A stretch of DNA of 64,000 nucleotides, taken from Micrasema longulum (Eukaryota; Arthropoda; Insecta; Trichoptera; Brachycentridae). The translations under genes were made by a program, and so were the position numbers. The stretch is from assembly GCA_022494885.1 (NCBI GenBank), contig JAGVSM010003692.1, positions 1-64,000 on the forward strand, read 5' to 3'. The notes beneath the pieces were generated by a model. That model was not told the origin of the DNA. It made no database searches and saw only the letters and a program-made list of their open reading frames with translations. Shown here piece by piece: positions 63,319 to 64,000 of the stretch (its first letter is position 1; each line of letters opens with the position of its first letter).

Positions 63319-63815
63319 TTCAATAAAATTTCTGTATAAAATATTAAACTATTAGTAGAAACTAATCTCTTCAATAAAATACAATTAAAAGCAAAATAAT
63401 TCAGAAAACTCAGACATCGGGACATATTTAAACTGCGTTTTTTTTACAATAATGCAACATAACACACATCTATGGCCGGCATGTGTCGGGAATATAACAT
63501 ATACTCCCAAAATAACAAAATCTAAATTTTTCATGATACTCTCAACTTTTGCATATAATATCTCAAGAAAAAACTTCAGTTAATAATAAAAATATTTGTA
63601 CACACGTACAAATATTTTTTTATTGGATTGTAAAAAATAAAAAAAATATAAAGAAAATAAAACAATGAATGTAATTCTTTATATTTTGTGCAATTTTATA
63701 ATTGAAGATATATATGCATGTGAAATTGTATCGACGAATATTTACAAATTATACGTTTTCTAGTATGCATCTTTGTTGAATTACCTTATAAAATAAAATA
63801 CTTTAACCTAAAAAA
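63319..63815 (+). mobile_element. LINE 3' remnant, second copy
   Basis: Parallel to 3585-4065: CAGACATCGGGACATATTTA, GGCCGGCATGTGTCGGGAAT and AATTGAAGATATATATGCAT in the same order, ending in AAATAAAATACTTT. Coding capacity is lost. Confidence 0.75.
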
Positions 63816-64000
63816 AAGCTGAATTATATTTTATTTATACACTATACTGTCCGCTTCGTCATTCAATCGTCTGTTCTTAAGCTTATTTTGCTGTTCGCAA
63901 TGCGATTACTGCGATATTTCGTTTTATAGAATTTGTATCAATATTTGTACACCACACCCTTATTTCAAGAAAACAAAATCCCTCGATATTTGAATAATTT

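Overview
This is AT-rich, repeat-laden nuclear DNA from an animal, almost certainly an insect. It has spliced genes with GT-AG introns, an SR protein of the fly Rbp1 type, an insect-type kynurenine formamidase, BEL/Pao and many non-LTR retrotransposons, tRNA-derived SINEs and many short inverted-repeat elements. I cannot fix the order from sequence alone; nothing looks bacterial, organellar or viral.

Three host genes can be reconstructed. (1) Rbp1/SRSF3-type splicing factor, minus strand, about 33.0 kb down to 22.9 kb: a probable 5' UTR exon, then coding exons 32526-32734, 29091-29156 and 22920-23085. The splice phases agree and give 146 residues (RRM plus RS tail). A GC-rich island in the last intron holds a possible alternative terminal (unproductive) exon. 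(2) Kynurenine formamidase, plus strand, exons 41417-41531, 45394-45495, 46788-47001 and 49101-49566. The phases agree and give 298 residues with the full Ser-Asp-His triad. (3) Nested in intron 1 of that gene, same strand, is an intronless 555-571 residue pogo/Tigger (CENP-B-like) protein at 42028/42076-43743. Its frame is intact, but all three catalytic aspartates of the DDE domain are replaced (by Cys, Glu and Asn). This is the signature of a domesticated transposase and is the most interesting object in the window.

Layout: 0-2.4 kb is the 3' part of a BEL/Pao element (RNase H, integrase, LTR). 2.4-22 kb is a repeat landscape: LINE 3' remnants, SINEs, MITEs, a degenerate minisatellite with a LINE tail inserted in it, and a nearly perfect 251-bp hairpin. 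22-33 kb is the Rbp1 gene with repeat-filled introns. 33-41 kb holds interleaved long inverted repeats, a palindromic MITE and SINEs. 41-50 kb is the kynurenine formamidase locus with its nested gene. 50-64 kb is again repeats, led by a 5'-truncated LINE with an almost intact reverse transcriptase (51.6-53.5 kb) and many copies of a fold-back repeat family.

The three genes are not an operon. The nested arrangement only means that kynurenine formamidase transcription must read through the nested gene and its poly(A) signal. Gene-level statements rest on splice phase and motif matches read by eye. Repeat family assignments rest on comparing copies within this window and on recognisable protein motifs; no database was consulted.
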